Assembly (NCBI GenBank): GCA_036560445.1
Contig: DATBRG010000004.1
Span: 1 to 64,000 of the forward strand
Length of the DNA: 64,000 nucleotides
Reading direction: 5' to 3'
DNA from: DATBRG01 sp036560445
Lineage (GTDB): Bacteria; Pseudomonadota; Gammaproteobacteria; Burkholderiales; Methylophilaceae
Shown here: positions 16,501 to 25,690 of the stretch, piece after piece
Layout of the letters: each line of letters opens with the position of its first letter
Position numbering within the stretch: position 1 is the stretch's first letter
Notes under the pieces: generated by a model
The model's database searches: none
What the model saw: only the letters and a program-made list of their open reading frames with translations
What the model was told of the DNA's origin: nothing
Translations under genes and position numbers: made by a program

Positions 16501-19500
16501 ATAAATGCACTGCCCAGGAGTGGGACACCCTCTAGCGTCAGACTGGTAATGCTGCCGCCATTCGAAGTGGTTGAGTTAACTTTGAATGAAGCCTTGGCCC
16601 GCGTCTCCGCTGTAGCGGCTTTACCAGGTGCGGTCAGGGCGCCCGCATAATATTTACCAATCTTCAGCACTTCCGAACGTAAGGGCGTACTTCCAGAAGT
16701 AGCGGAGTTGATCAGGTTATTCCACCAGTTGGTTCGCTGCAGGGCGGTTTCACCGCCGGTATCGACAAACTGGGCTACTTCCAGATCGATCTTTCCAGTT
16801 TGGTAATGGCTCAGCAAATCGAAACCAACACGATATTTAGAATTCAACTTATCAAACGCCAGTGTGCTACTTGATTTCATCAAGTTCTGTCTATGCCGGT
16901 AATAGCTATACCAGTTGGCAAAATTCTGCAGTTCTTCTGCATAAGTACAAGTAGTACCAGCACAATCAGTACGACCCGCATTTTTGGTACCGGTAGCAGG
17001 ATAGCTATTCACACTGGGCACGATATCCACCCGTTTGAATTTACCTACATTGGTATGACCACCTGCACCATTCAGGCCTCCAGATAAAAGCAATGTGGAT
17101 GGTGCTGTAGCACTGGCATTAGTGCTAATCACACCTGTAGGTAATACACCACCACTCAACGCACCACTACTGGTGAATGTTAAAGCTCCGTAACCGGCAT
17201 TAGTGGTTGCTGTTGCAGAGCCAGCGGCAACATTAGTAGCGGCGGGGAATGTGCCGCCAGTAAGGCTGCCGGAATAGTTGATACTTACCGTGCCGGCATT
17301 ATTCATGCTGCCGGAGCCAGTAGCTGCAGCATAACCACTATTGGCTGTGGGAGTTGCAGAGCCGCCCGAGGTCGCTGTAGGGAAGGTGCCCACAGTGAGG
17401 CTAGGTGAATAATTATACTGCCCTACGGTGCCACCAGCCATGGCCACATTAGTGGTAGATTGGCCTGTGGTGGCAGCAACACCGCCGCTGAATGTAGTGG
17501 TACTAGGGCTAGCCACGTTGGTGGTGAAATTGGCAGGAGTCGCAAAAGTGCGGCACAAAAACCAACCATTATTGGCAGTACCTATTGGTGCCGAGTAGGT
17601 CACTATGCCTGAACATGAGCCACTGGCATCTGTCCACCCGGCAGTTGCGGTCGCAGAACCCGCATTTGCAGCGAGCAGTAGATCAGTAATGTTATTGGCG
17701 CGTTTGGTATTACTGTTACCGCTACCACAACCACTTGGGTTGAAGCTCGCTGTACTGACTAGAGTGACTGTCCCGACACTACATGTATTGTTCGAACCAG
17801 CTGTAATCGTGACATTACCTGGAGAACTAGCCACCGAGGTAAAACTGATAGAGGCCGTCGGACTGCTACCTGCACTCGTATTTGTTGTGACAACAATCGG
17901 CCCATTCTTCGCCGGGCCAGTGGTAGTTGCCAGAATGTTGACTGTTGCACCTGAGGCCGAAGGGCAACCATAGCCGGATGTCGCCTTGAAGCTTTCAATT
18001 GCGGTACAGATGCTACTGGCTATCGTGCTGGTTTGCGTACCATTTGCAAAATTCATGGGCTTGGAGCCAGCAGCCAGTAGGGTGGTGCCGTTAGCAGTGA
18101 TATCCTGAATATTAGTGGCGCCAGTCGTTGATACCACCGTTATGGAGCCTGTTGCTGCAGCTGCGGCAAGAGTGGTCCCGGCCTGAATGCTAATTTGTAC
18201 GTTGTTAAAGGCGTTGCCAGCCGGTGCGGTAATTGTTGCAGTCGAATTCAAAGAGGTCGCAGTAAATCCGTTTAGCAGTGGCCCATTTTTAATCTGTGTA
18301 GCCACTGCCGTTGAAGCTGAGCTGGTAGCAAATATCTGGGCGGCCTCAATGGTGGTACCACCCAAACCAGCAGTAATAGCAGCTATGGAACCAGGCTGGG
18401 TGGCTGAAACTGCCGCAGTAGAAACAATATTAGCTTTGGCCGAGATTGCAGTACCGCTCATAACAATCGCTGTACCGTTATAACTGGTGTTACCGGCCGG
18501 GCCAGTGAGGGTGAGGGTAGAAGTGCCAGAACAAGTACCAGTAAACCCGTTCGCGGTAACCAACGTTGCCAGTTTGGTACAGTTTGCGGACGTAGAAGTA
18601 TCATTATCACCGAAATAATAAGGCTTCGTCCCCAATACCGAAGTACCGTTCACTTTAATGTCATCCACTTCGGTGGCACCGCTGATGGTGATGGGCAAAG
18701 TACCCACTGCAGATGTAGGCGCGGCGGGGGCGGCTATAGCAATAGTTTGCCCATTAAATGCATTGCCCGCTGGCGCAGTAAAAGTTGCCACATTGCTACT
18801 AAAAGCAGCGCTAAATCCAGTGGCGCCGATAACGTTATTCTTAATTTGAGTTGCTACCGTAGTCGTGCTGGCATTGGCTGCAAATGTCTGGGGGTTCTCC
18901 AGTGTCGTCCCAGACACAGTAATAGCCCCGATAGAGCCGCCACTTGCACCAACACTTGAGTTAGCGGTGACCGTAGCCTTCGCTGCTACGGGAGTGGTGG
19001 TCAGCGTAATGGCACCAACATTTACATTAAGAGAAGTGCTAGTGATTGTAATGGTTGAACCCGTTGCGCTGGCGGTATAACCACTGCCTATGAGGCTAGC
19101 TAACGTACTCGCTATGTTAGTCGAGGTTGACGTGGGGCCAAAATAATAAGGTTTAGTGGTCATCACCGAAACGCCACCTATACTGATGTCATTCACTACT
19201 ACGGCACCAGAATTTGTGATGGTGACGGTACCTGTGGCCGCCGAACCGGCAACAAATGGGGCACTGCTATTTACCAATACACTATAGCCATTAGGCGTTA
19301 TATAGTCAGGGAACGTAGGTGGTATATTGGCCTTGATCACCAATGTATTGGCTGCAGGAGCGGTTGGGCAGTCGTAGCCTGAAAAAGCCGTATTAACATG
19401 GACGGCGTTACAAATGGCTGTGGCAATCGCACCAGTGGAAGTTAGTCCACCGCTACCTGCCGTAAAAGTAGTCCCGCCAACAATATCTTTACTAGTCGTA

Positions 19501-20693
19501 CCATCGAAAACAGTGACACTGGTAATACTCTTGCCCGGGATGTAACTATTGATTGTCAGGCTGGCGGATGACTGCACCGGGGCTGCAGTTGGTACGATCC
19601 CGCCTAGATAATCCGGGATGGTATGCGTGGTATCCCGCAAATCCTGACAGCCACTAAAAGTGGCAGTATTTGAGACGTAAGCATTGCACCAGAGATATTT
19701 GAACTCAACGACATGAGTGGCATCTGCCGTAGTCTGACACTGAGTGAAATCAGTAGTCCCATCGACGTTTTTCTTACAATAGTCATGGGTACTCATGGTG
19801 TAGTAATAAGCTGGCCCGCTGTAGCTCTTGGCAGTGCCATAGGTACTATTTGGAAGCAGATTTGTGCTCGATGTAGTGGTGTCTGTGGTTTCCTGGCACA
19901 CCGTGCCAGATTGACCTCCAAAGAGTTGCTGTGTAGTAGGGGCGGAAGTATTACAAAACACCTGATGTGGATAACCGCCCGTCTGGAATGTAATCGTGGT
20001 CGACCCACTGGCAGTCGCTGCCGCGCTTAATGTAATCGTGGTTGCTGTTGGTGCCGCTGCCACATAGGTGTTGGAGGGAATACCCGTGCCTGCAGTGATA
20101 TAGGAGCCGACCAGGCCAACTGAGCTTGATAACCCGGTGACAGTGGTCGAACCGTTGGTCGTAGTTCCAGTAAGACTGGCAATAGTAGTACCAGTCTTGA
20201 AATTCATACTCCCTGTTGTAGAGGAAAAACCGTTAGATGATGCAGCAGTTGGGCTATTTGCTGGGTAACTGGTCTTATCCGCCTTAATCGGGGGCTGGTA
20301 GTAAATATCAGAATTGTAATAAATGTAATTAATGTCAGGACTGGTTAATGGGATCTGAACTGAGGTACCAGTCATATTGCTACTACTCAGTGGCGTGGTA
20401 CTGCCGCTGGTGCTACAGGTTGATCTGGTACTACTGTCGTTATTGCCACTCCAGCAAATTTGCGAACCAGTACCCGCACTACCAGATGACACATAATCAG
20501 GCAGGTAATCCCACTGCGTACTACCAGAATTATCAAGTACAAACATGATGTTGGGGCGCACTACCGATGCACTATCTTTATTGGCCAGCGGAGAGGTGGA
20601 AAGTGTTACGGTTGCAGCCTCAACTATCTGCGTAAATAGCATGAGTTGAATCGCAAATAGTGCTATCCATCTTTTATAATTAGTCTGGTTCAT
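13539..20693 (-). CDS. pilY1: Giant PilY1-type type IV pilus tip adhesin (2384 residues)
   Basis: PilY1 sits at the pilus tip and regulates extension, retraction and surface sensing. A signal peptide (cleavage after IVEA) precedes a von Willebrand A start with MIDAS motif LDNSGST (about 53-59). The rest of the vWA fold appears only near 1290-1380 (YRVGFDLLSHYQTGKIDLEV) and 1505 (FTLLVTDGYWNSD). Between lie about seven beta-rich modules of 80-100 residues, including two near 516 and 689 sharing TKPYYFG-x-TST, then Gly/Thr-rich repeats of the form SLTxGTFPxAT. The C-terminal propeller (about 1870-2300) carries VVYVSANDGMLHAFDADSG and a calcium-loop-like SDNTADYMYAGDLNGDLWRF. Usual PilY1 length is about 1000-1300, so this one is about twice normal. 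Confidence 0.9.
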   Translation of the reverse strand: MNQTNYKRWIALFAIQLMLFTQIVEAATVTLSTSPLANKDSASVVRPNIMFVLDNSGSTQWDYLPDYVSSGSAGTGSQICWSGNNDSSTRSTCSTSGSTTPLSSSNMTGTSVQIPLTSPDINYIYYNSDIYYQPPIKADKTSYPANSPTAASSNGFSSTTGSMNFKTGTTIASLTGTTTNGSTTVTGLSSSVGLVGSYITAGTGIPSNTYVAAAPTATTITLSAAATASGSTTITFQTGGYPHQVFCNTSAPTTQQLFGGQSGTVCQETTDTTTSSTNLLPNSTYGTAKSYSGPAYYYTMSTHDYCKKNVDGTTDFTQCQTTADATHVVEFKYLWCNAYVSNTATFSGCQDLRDTTHTIPDYLGGIVPTAAPVQSSASLTINSYIPGKSITSVTVFDGTTSKDIVGGTTFTAGSGGLTSTGAIATAICNAVHVNTAFSGYDCPTAPAANTLVIKANIPPTFPDYITPNGYSVLVNSSAPFVAGSAATGTVTITNSGAVVVNDISIGGVSVMTTKPYYFGPTSTSTNIASTLASLIGSGYTASATGSTITITSTSLNVNVGAITLTTTPVAAKATVTANSSVGASGGSIGAITVSGTTLENPQTFAANASTTTVATQIKNNVIGATGFSAAFSSNVATFTAPAGNAFNGQTIAIAAPAAPTSAVGTLPITISGATEVDDIKVNGTSVLGTKPYYFGDNDTSTSANCTKLATLVTANGFTGTCSGTSTLTLTGPAGNTSYNGTAIVMSGTAISAKANIVSTAAVSATQPGSIAAITAGLGGTTIEAAQIFATSSASTAVATQIKNGPLLNGFTATSLNSTATITAPAGNAFNNVQISIQAGTTLAAAAATGSITVVSTTGATNIQDITANGTTLLAAGSKPMNFANGTQTSTIASSICTAIESFKATSGYGCPSASGATVNILATTTGPAKNGPIVVTTNTSAGSSPTASISFTSVASSPGNVTITAGSNNTCSVGTVTLVSTASFNPSGCGSGNSNTKRANNITDLLLAANAGSATATAGWTDASGSCSGIVTYSAPIGTANNGWFLCRTFATPANFTTNVASPSTTTFSGGVAATTGQSTTNVAMAGGTVGQYNYSPSLTVGTFPTATSGGSATPTANSGYAAATGSGSMNNAGTVSINYSGSLTGGTFPAATNVAAGSATATTNAGYGALTFTSSGALSGGVLPTGVISTNASATAPSTLLLSGGLNGAGGHTNVGKFKRVDIVPSVNSYPATGTKNAGRTDCAGTTCTYAEELQNFANWYSYYRHRQNLMKSSSTLAFDKLNSKYRVGFDLLSHYQTGKIDLEVAQFVDTGGETALQRTNWWNNLINSATSGSTPLRSEVLKIGKYYAGALTAPGKAATAETRAKASFKVNSTTSNGGSITSLTLEGVPLLGSAFIVSGCSSPCSTTQRTTVASNLATAMNTYIASSAYTSLGYPNYSVSASSGTLTITAPVGSGSSLNGNGLTISTGGTGSITISNVVDMAGGIDAVAATPATTIEPIQYSCQQNFTLLVTDGYWNSDSYTNLTQIDGTTLIGNQDNVNSSPTARPRFDGAVAATSACTDSNYSSCGTLADVTEYFYKTDLRDPALGNNISAATGLDVSENNVFKSADDSNQQQHMVFFGMGLGVPGTLRYSATYQTDTSGDYFDINNPDINGNYKNWPAPKQNDPTTIDDLWHASVNGNGRYFSARDPVSVSKGFSDTLTSINARTGSAAAAATSSLQQVQGDNFAYVGNYQTVNWVGNLEKRTIDLITGNVSEDTDCGSTGSGCIWAAQSILDAATWSTRNIYMTPTSNASGATPRLFTYANLANSTEQGYFDPSSLSQYSTVNAVHASDITASNLVDFLRGDRSLESTTASGHHDIWRLRTHVLGDIVNTQPVFVKRPAFSYTDAGFSAYVASATVQNRDGVVYVSANDGMLHAFDADSGSELWAFIPKAVLPNIKILADTSYTDLHAYFVDGPISVGDVNFGGSTSDWHTILVGGFGRGAKGYYAMDITDPQNPKYLWEFSDTNLGYSYGNPSINKLPNGDWAVFVSSGYNNADGKGYLYALNPKTGAIKSGFPLSTGSGTATSPSNLGKLSSYITDLQSDNTADYMYAGDLNGDLWRFDLNPSATGHSGVAVLKLAHLQNAAGTAQPITTRPELSLVSGIRVVYVGTGEYLGDPDLQDTSTQSFYAIKDTLGAANLGGSTQATWNPRTDTGTVGGSTVPLFAQRKLISKANDGSQILAPDGSIARKICSGTSSQISSTTGNCINESGASVNFTDYGGWFVDFPESGERMNVDMNLTLGTLTIGSNIPASSACTTGGSSFLNYIDFRTGLSVAGASGIASKYLANALIVGINVIQLPDGTIGAIVTTSDDQHITIPPPVETDKFQGKRNSWRELDLY

Positions 20694-20704
20694 GGTGTTC
20701 GCCC

Positions 20705-21337
20705 CTAATACATCAGTGCTTGAACGTAATTGATGTTGTGTCTTGGCCCACTGACCTTGACTGTAATACGATAGAAAACCAGGCCGGTTGTCCCAGCGAT
20801 ATTGCCTTGATTAGCTCCTGTTCCACCTGACTGAGATTGACCTTCAGTCGTCCCCGCAGACGAGGCATTGGAAGGAAAGAGGCAAAGGGTACTAGTTGCA
20901 GAACAGGCGCCATTGGCTTTCGCCATGCGATGAATAACGTAATATAGTTTGTAGCCTGAAAAAGTATCACAGGTGCCATCACCATCTTGATCGACACATT
21001 TGCTCCAGCTATCAGTCACTGGATTGAATGGCGTGGCTAAGTTGGCGTAATAATCGGTTCCCACAGCCGGGTCCTGTAAGGTTGATTGATCTTGTGCCAA
21101 CAGCCATATACGTGCATCTTCCATCGCCACATCAGCCACTCTGAGCGATGCCTGACGAAAAGCGATATTGCCAGCGGCAGATACACCGGCTTCCATGATC
21201 TGCATCATGGCTACGCCTGATATTGTAAGGATGACCAGCATAATCAAGGTCACAAATAATATGACCCCTTGCACTGCCTGCCTGCTAGGCACGGAGCGGC
21301 GTTTTGTTCTACTAGTTATATATCTTAATTCGCCCAT
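20705..21337 (-). CDS. pilX: Minor pilin PilX
   Basis: 210 residues. After a basic leader, a single hydrophobic helix (QGVILFVTLIMLVILTISGVAMMQIMEAG) followed by AGNIAFRQASLRVADVAMEDA is the PilX N-terminal pattern. It lacks a clear Gly-Phe prepilin cleavage motif, as usual for PilX. It lies between pilW (13-bp overlap) and pilY1 (11-bp gap). Together with PilV, PilW, FimT and PilE it should form the pilus-initiating tip complex. Confidence 0.85.
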   Translation of the reverse strand: MGELRYITSRTKRRSVPSRQAVQGVILFVTLIMLVILTISGVAMMQIMEAGVSAAGNIAFRQASLRVADVAMEDARIWLLAQDQSTLQDPAVGTDYYANLATPFNPVTDSWSKCVDQDGDGTCDTFSGYKLYYVIHRMAKANGACSATSTLCLFPSNASSAGTTEGQSQSGGTGANQGNIAGTTGLVFYRITVKVSGPRHNINYVQALMY

Positions 21338-22377
21338 ATAGCATTCCTTAACGGCAATATGGTGTAATAAGTTTTATAGCGGTAATGTGTATCTGGCAAA
21401 TTGTAAGTAACCGCTGTGCCCCCAGTTATCCCAGTTACTGCGGGAAGAACTGTGACTGTTGATGCAGTATCCACCGTTTCTTTTTCATACAGCGGACTGC
21501 GAGAAACGATACCAATACGCAAAGCAATAATTTGCGCAGTATTAGTAACTGCAGCGCATGTTGGCGCGCCACATCTCCATTCATCAACCGCCCCATCACT
21601 ATTGGTATCTAAACCATACTGGGCTTTCATGAAGACAATGCCATCAACGATATTGCTGGCAGTAAAATCAGGAAATGCTTTTAAAACAAGGCTGTTGCTG
21701 GAAACCGTATAGTCTTTACTAACAAAAGTGCCCAAGTTAACCAGAAGATCTTTAGCCCTGGCCACCTGCCATCCATCTGCGCCGCCTACCGCCGCAGTCG
21801 CATTGTAAAACTCACTGCCGGTAAGGGCATGCTCCAGCCTGTACCCATTGCCATCTTCATTATTGATGACATTGGTCACTTGACCCATCGTACATTTGTC
21901 AGCCACGTCTGACACGACAATGTCACCCAAAACATAGCCAGCGGTGGTTGATACCTTGAATGCGTCTGAATAGGCAGTTTGATCGGCTGAAATGGTTGAA
22001 CCCGGAGAGCCTGAACTGGATTTTGCGTATTGCACACTAACTTCATCTGACGATGCGCCGCCATCCGTAATGGTCACTGGCTGGGTACTTAGGGCAGTTT
22101 GTAGAGCACAACTACCCCCACCGGTGGCACTCTTGCACCATTGGATCACGCTACAACCTTGTATGTTGAACATGCCGAAGCCAGCTTGATCGACATCTCT
22201 TTCCAGCAGGTAAAGCGCCATAGCCCCATTGCCTTGGGCTTCCAATACCTGCGCCGCCGTAGTGCGGTGCTGATTAAAGGTAACGACCACTTGCGCAACA
22301 GCGAGTAAGCCCAGCAAACCGATGGCTACGCCAACCAGCATCTCTATCAAACCAAAACCTTGATGAGAGTTCTTCAT
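21325..22377 (-). CDS. pilW: Minor pilin PilW
   Basis: 350 residues with a class III prepilin leader: KNSHQGFGLIEMLVGVAIGL shows Gly/Phe cleavage and Glu5 equivalent. The helix continues LLGLLAVAQVVVTFNQHRTT. AGFGMFNIQGCSVIQWC and the C-terminal YRYKTYYTILPLRN are typical PilW-like features. The start codon shares a base with the pilV stop, so the genes are translationally coupled. It acts in type IV pilus assembly in the inner membrane and periplasm. Confidence 0.88.
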   Translation of the reverse strand: MKNSHQGFGLIEMLVGVAIGLLGLLAVAQVVVTFNQHRTTAAQVLEAQGNGAMALYLLERDVDQAGFGMFNIQGCSVIQWCKSATGGGSCALQTALSTQPVTITDGGASSDEVSVQYAKSSSGSPGSTISADQTAYSDAFKVSTTAGYVLGDIVVSDVADKCTMGQVTNVINNEDGNGYRLEHALTGSEFYNATAAVGGADGWQVARAKDLLVNLGTFVSKDYTVSSNSLVLKAFPDFTASNIVDGIVFMKAQYGLDTNSDGAVDEWRCGAPTCAAVTNTAQIIALRIGIVSRSPLYEKETVDTASTVTVLPAVTGITGGTAVTYNLPDTHYRYKTYYTILPLRNAIWAN

Positions 22378-22772
22378 TAATTCTTCTCGATTTGCGCTGT
22401 GGTGGTGTAGTGGTGAACAACATTTTCTTTATCTGCCCAGGAGATATCTATATCCACCATATTGCCTGTAACGGTGACTGTGGCATCACCACCAGGCAGA
22501 ATCCCAGATTGCACCCTGGCTTTCCAATCCGTAAGATCAAAAGCATTAGGTGCGGCCGAGCTCACCCACATATCACCTATCAGCTCACTTGCAAGGTAGC
22601 TGGCATCATTACGATACTTTGACTGACCCACCTGATTGACAGCTTGCGTGGTCATCCCCATCAAGGCAATAAGTCCTGTAGCAAAAATCACGATGCTGAT
22701 TAGCGCTTCAAGCAGAAAAGAGCCATTTTGCGCTTTCTTAGCAGGATTCTTCATGTTGCGGCTCATTGACAT
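22377..22772 (-). CDS. pilV: Minor pilin PilV
   Basis: 131 residues. The prepilin-like N-terminus KKAQNGSFLLEALISIVIFA has a Ser instead of Gly-adjacent Phe arrangement (GSFLLEALI), as in many PilV proteins. LIALMGMTTQAVNQVGQSKYRNDASYLASEL is a recognisable PilV continuation. It sits 13 bp after the fimT stop and is coupled to pilW. Confidence 0.85.
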   Translation of the reverse strand: MSMSRNMKNPAKKAQNGSFLLEALISIVIFATGLIALMGMTTQAVNQVGQSKYRNDASYLASELIGDMWVSSAAPNAFDLTDWKARVQSGILPGGDATVTVTGNMVDIDISWADKENVVHHYTTTAQIEKN

Positions 22773-22785
22773 GGGGAATTAACCT

Positions 22786-23442
22786 CTATGAACAATAAAC
22801 TGGTGAAGTTATGGTGGCTGAGGGATCACATAGCTTGATAGCGCCACTGCTTTTTACGGTAATACGCCATGATTTTGCATCAGGGTTGGTTGAGCTGATA
22901 TTGACCGTGGTCATTTTTGCGGAGCCGTCATAATTTGTCAGCAATTGCCCCAACGGGCCAAAAGTAATAACGGCAGAATCTGCAGCAACCGAGGTCCCCA
23001 GATAAGGACTACCTATACTCTTCTTCACAATAAAAGGATCGACTGTGCAATCCGGATTGCCTGCAGGGTAGTTAGCGGGTAATGGATTACATGGGTCGGC
23101 TTGGTCTGGCGGGGTAAATGGGTCTAAGTTACAAGCCCCAGCTGGGTTACCATGGGCGACCTGATCAGATTCCGTAACGAGCCAGTAAAGAGAGTTTCTA
23201 TTCAGTACGCAACCAGCAGCCAAAGACGATACCAACTGGAAACGAACGGCAGAATTACGACTGATAGCTGTAGACCTGGCAGTACGAAGCCCCGCCAATA
23301 TTGAGTCTGCCACCCCTTTAGTACGATTAGAACTGATCATGGTTTGAAACGCTGGCATGCCTGTCGCGAAAAGAATTGCCGCTATAGCCAAGACGACGAC
23401 TAATTCAATCAAACTAAAACCAGGTTGACGCAACATCAGCAT
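22786..23442 (-). CDS. fimT: GspH/FimT-family pseudopilin
   Basis: 218 residues. The prepilin motif RQPGFSLIELVVVLAIAAIL contains Gly-Phe cleavage and Glu5. MPAFQTMISSNRTKGVADSILAGLRTARSTAISRNS is the FimT/GspH signature. FimT homologues bind DNA and act in natural transformation in some gammaproteobacteria, so a role in uptake is possible here. It overlaps pilE by 7 bp. Confidence 0.85.
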   Translation of the reverse strand: MLMLRQPGFSLIELVVVLAIAAILFATGMPAFQTMISSNRTKGVADSILAGLRTARSTAISRNSAVRFQLVSSLAAGCVLNRNSLYWLVTESDQVAHGNPAGACNLDPFTPPDQADPCNPLPANYPAGNPDCTVDPFIVKKSIGSPYLGTSVAADSAVITFGPLGQLLTNYDGSAKMTTVNISSTNPDAKSWRITVKSSGAIKLCDPSATITSPVYCS

Positions 23443-23879
23443 GACCCGTCTTTATTTCTGATCCAGCATGTAGAATTTGTTGTCCAGCCACCAGGCGCTG
23501 CTGTAGTAGCCTTTGCTCCTGCATCATTAATAGTAAAAGTAAAGCCCCCAGTTCCCACCGAAGCTGAACCTGTAGCAGTAAATACATAATTTTGCCCAGT
23601 ATTTGAAGTAGCACAGGTGTAATTAAAATATTTAACTTTACCGCTCGCCATGGTCACATTTGCGATACTGCATGTGGGGTCCGTGCCGTAGTTACGATTA
23701 TCCTGATAATACTGTTCCATGCGTAAACTTAAGGAAGATAGTTGCGAATAGGCCTCGGCAAGTTTTCCACGCGTCACATAATCCTGATACGCCGGCAGGG
23801 CAATTGCGGAGAGTATGCCAATAATTGCTACTACAACCAGTAGCTCAATCAGGCTGAAGCCTTTAACCTGTTTTTTCAT
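23436..23879 (-). CDS. pilE: Type IV pilin PilE
   Basis: 147 residues. The leader KKQVKG is cleaved before FSLIELLVVVAIIGILSAIA (Phe1, Glu5). Then PAYQDYVTRGKLAEAYSQLSSLSLRMEQYYQDNRNYG and a C-terminal Cys pair (STCWIRNKDGSC) follow the PilE minor-pilin pattern. It is first in the operon, with a strong AAGGAG ribosome-binding site 6 nt before ATG 23879. Bases 23877-23889 (AGGAGATAACATG on the mRNA) are exactly complementary to the small-RNA candidate at 8581-8593. I could not identify a convincing promoter in the 142 bp upstream. Confidence 0.92.
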   Translation of the reverse strand: MKKQVKGFSLIELLVVVAIIGILSAIALPAYQDYVTRGKLAEAYSQLSSLSLRMEQYYQDNRNYGTDPTCSIANVTMASGKVKYFNYTCATSNTGQNYVFTATGSASVGTGGFTFTINDAGAKATTAAPGGWTTNSTCWIRNKDGSC

Positions 23880-24021
23880 GTTATCTCCTTATTTTTCGAC
23901 GCAGTTTAATAGTAAATATCTGGAAACTACCAGTCTATACTAATCTGACGAATGGTTATTTTTCACTCATGAGCGGAATGTTGGTAATATTCAACGCTAA
24001 TCATTGATGTAAAATATTCTC

Positions 24022-24138
24022 ATGCGCTTTATTACCATCTTATTATTGACGGGGCTTATCCTCAGCAGTTGCGGCACCAAGGGGCCTCTCTATATTCCTG
24101 AGAAGCAATATCCTCAAGATACTACGCCTGCAAATTAA
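24022..24138 (+). CDS. lptM: Small lipoprotein LptM (YifL family)
   Basis: A 38-residue lipoprotein. The signal MRFITILLLTGLILSS is followed by lipobox Cys17 and CGTKGPLYIPEKQYPQD, the invariant C-G-x-K-G-P-L-Y/F-x-P pattern of LptM. In E. coli LptM assists oxidative maturation of LptD in LPS export. Its place directly upstream of lysA is the common one in proteobacteria. It is divergent from pilE. Confidence 0.88.
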   Translation: MRFITILLLTGLILSSCGTKGPLYIPEKQYPQDTTPAN

Positions 24139-24164
24139 CCTTTTCCTTACTTAGAACCCGGTTC

Positions 24165-25412
24165 GTGAACTCCTTTAGCTTAAAAAACGGCGTACTACAT
24201 GCCGAAAATGTTTCTTTGACACAAATTGCTGCCGAATTCGGTACGCCTTGTTATGTTTATTCCAAGTCGGCACTGGAGTCAGCTTTCAAGCGTTTTCAGG
24301 CTGGCTTTTCGACAACCGACCACCTCATTTGCTTTGCAGTCAAAGCCAACCCCAGCCTTGCCATTCTGAACCTGTTTGCGCGCCTGGGTGCTGGCTTCGA
24401 TATTGTGTCTGGTGGTGAGCTGGCACGGGTATTGGCTGCTGGTGGTGATCCCGGCAAGATCGTATTCTCCGGTGTAGGTAAAACCGAGATAGAAATGCGG
24501 GCTGCGCTAGAAGCCGGTATTTTCTGCTTTAACGTCGAATCGGCTAGCGAGTTGCAGCGGCTGAATGAAGTTGCAGGCGATATGGATAAGGTTGCGCCAG
24601 TATCTTTACGCGTAAACCCGAATGTGGATGCAAAGACTCACCCTTACATTTCTACCGGGCTTAAGAACAATAAATTTGGTGTAGCTTATGAAGAAGCTTT
24701 TGCCTTGTATCAGTCAGCTGCAAGCATGGCCAATATCGTTGTGCATGGCGTTGACTGCCACATTGGTTCACAGCTCACGGAACTCTCGCCATTCCTTGAT
24801 GCATTTGACCGAGTGCTTACCCTAGTCGACCAACTGGAAGCTGCTGGTATTCACATCCAACACATTGATGCAGGTGGTGGCATAGGTATTTGCTACAGCG
24901 ACGAAACGCCCCCGGACTTTTCCGTATATGCAGAAGCCATGTTAAAAAAATTAGGTTCCCGCAAGGTAAAGCTGGTATTCGAGCCGGGCCGTGCGTTGGT
25001 CGGCAATGCCGGCTTATTGCTGACTAAAGTTGAGTATCTCAAACACACTGAATCCAAGAATTTTGCGATTGTTGATGCGGCGATGAATGACCTTATGCGG
25101 CCCGCGCTTTACGATGCTTATCATGAAATTGCGGCAGTAAAACCGAATGTGGAGGATGCACAAACCTACGAAGTAGTCGGGCCGGTATGTGAAAGCGGGG
25201 ATTTCCTGGGCCATGATCGTAAACTCTCGCTTCAGCAAGGCGATTTACTGGCAATCATGTCGGCTGGCGCTTACGGCATGAGCATGAGTTCAAACTACAA
25301 CACACGTCCCCGCGCCGCCGAGGTGATGGTGGATGGCGAAAAGTGCCATCTAATAAGGCAGCGTGAGGTGATTAGCCAGCTATTTGCCCTAGAAAAAATC
25401 TTACAAAATTAG
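24165..25412 (+). CDS. lysA: Diaminopimelate decarboxylase
   Basis: Converts meso-diaminopimelate to lysine, PLP-dependent. The 415-residue protein has the PLP lysine in CFAVKANPSLAILN, HIGSQLTELSPF, the phosphate-binding HIDAGGGIGI, and GPVCESGDFLG near the C-terminus with the conserved Cys. Start is GTG 24165 (VNSFSLKNGVLHAENVSL), 26 bp after the lptM stop. Length is normal. Confidence 0.96.
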   Translation: MNSFSLKNGVLHAENVSLTQIAAEFGTPCYVYSKSALESAFKRFQAGFSTTDHLICFAVKANPSLAILNLFARLGAGFDIVSGGELARVLAAGGDPGKIVFSGVGKTEIEMRAALEAGIFCFNVESASELQRLNEVAGDMDKVAPVSLRVNPNVDAKTHPYISTGLKNNKFGVAYEEAFALYQSAASMANIVVHGVDCHIGSQLTELSPFLDAFDRVLTLVDQLEAAGIHIQHIDAGGGIGICYSDETPPDFSVYAEAMLKKLGSRKVKLVFEPGRALVGNAGLLLTKVEYLKHTESKNFAIVDAAMNDLMRPALYDAYHEIAAVKPNVEDAQTYEVVGPVCESGDFLGHDRKLSLQQGDLLAIMSAGAYGMSMSSNYNTRPRAAEVMVDGEKCHLIRQREVISQLFALEKILQN

Positions 25413-25522
25413 TATCCGGCATTTATTTCACACTGGCTTATATTGCATCCCTAGCCCTGTCGGCGTAAATTAGCTTCTCCGCAAGGAAAGATTCTTAAAC
25501 CAACCAGACTGAAGGGGAGAAA

Positions 25523-25675
25523 ATGAAAAAACTGCTACTGATTTTAATCGCAGCTTCTGCATTACAAGCTATTCCTGTCGTTTATGCTGATGAAGAGCTT
25601 CCTCAAATTGCACCAGTGGATGAACCAGAAATTCAGCCGCTGTCTCCAGCAAGCCCTGATGACTATCAAAACTAA
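25523..25675 (+). CDS. Small secreted acidic protein, unknown
   Basis: A 50-residue reading frame with a strong ribosome-binding site (GAAGGGGAG). The signal peptide MKKLLLILIAASALQAIPVV is cleaved after VYA. The mature part is only about 28 residues, acidic and Pro-rich (DEELPQIAPVDEPEIQPLSP). A perfect terminator follows 15 bp after the stop. No family is recognised; start signal, signal peptide and terminator together support a real gene. Confidence 0.62.
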   Translation: MKKLLLILIAASALQAIPVVYADEELPQIAPVDEPEIQPLSPASPDDYQN

Positions 25676-25690
25676 GGCTTGACCGAAATT

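Noticed and set aside
16893..20030. CRISPR-like repeats suggested by repetitive sequence
   Set aside because: The repeats are in-frame protein modules within pilY1, of uneven length and divergent sequence, without constant repeats and unique spacers.
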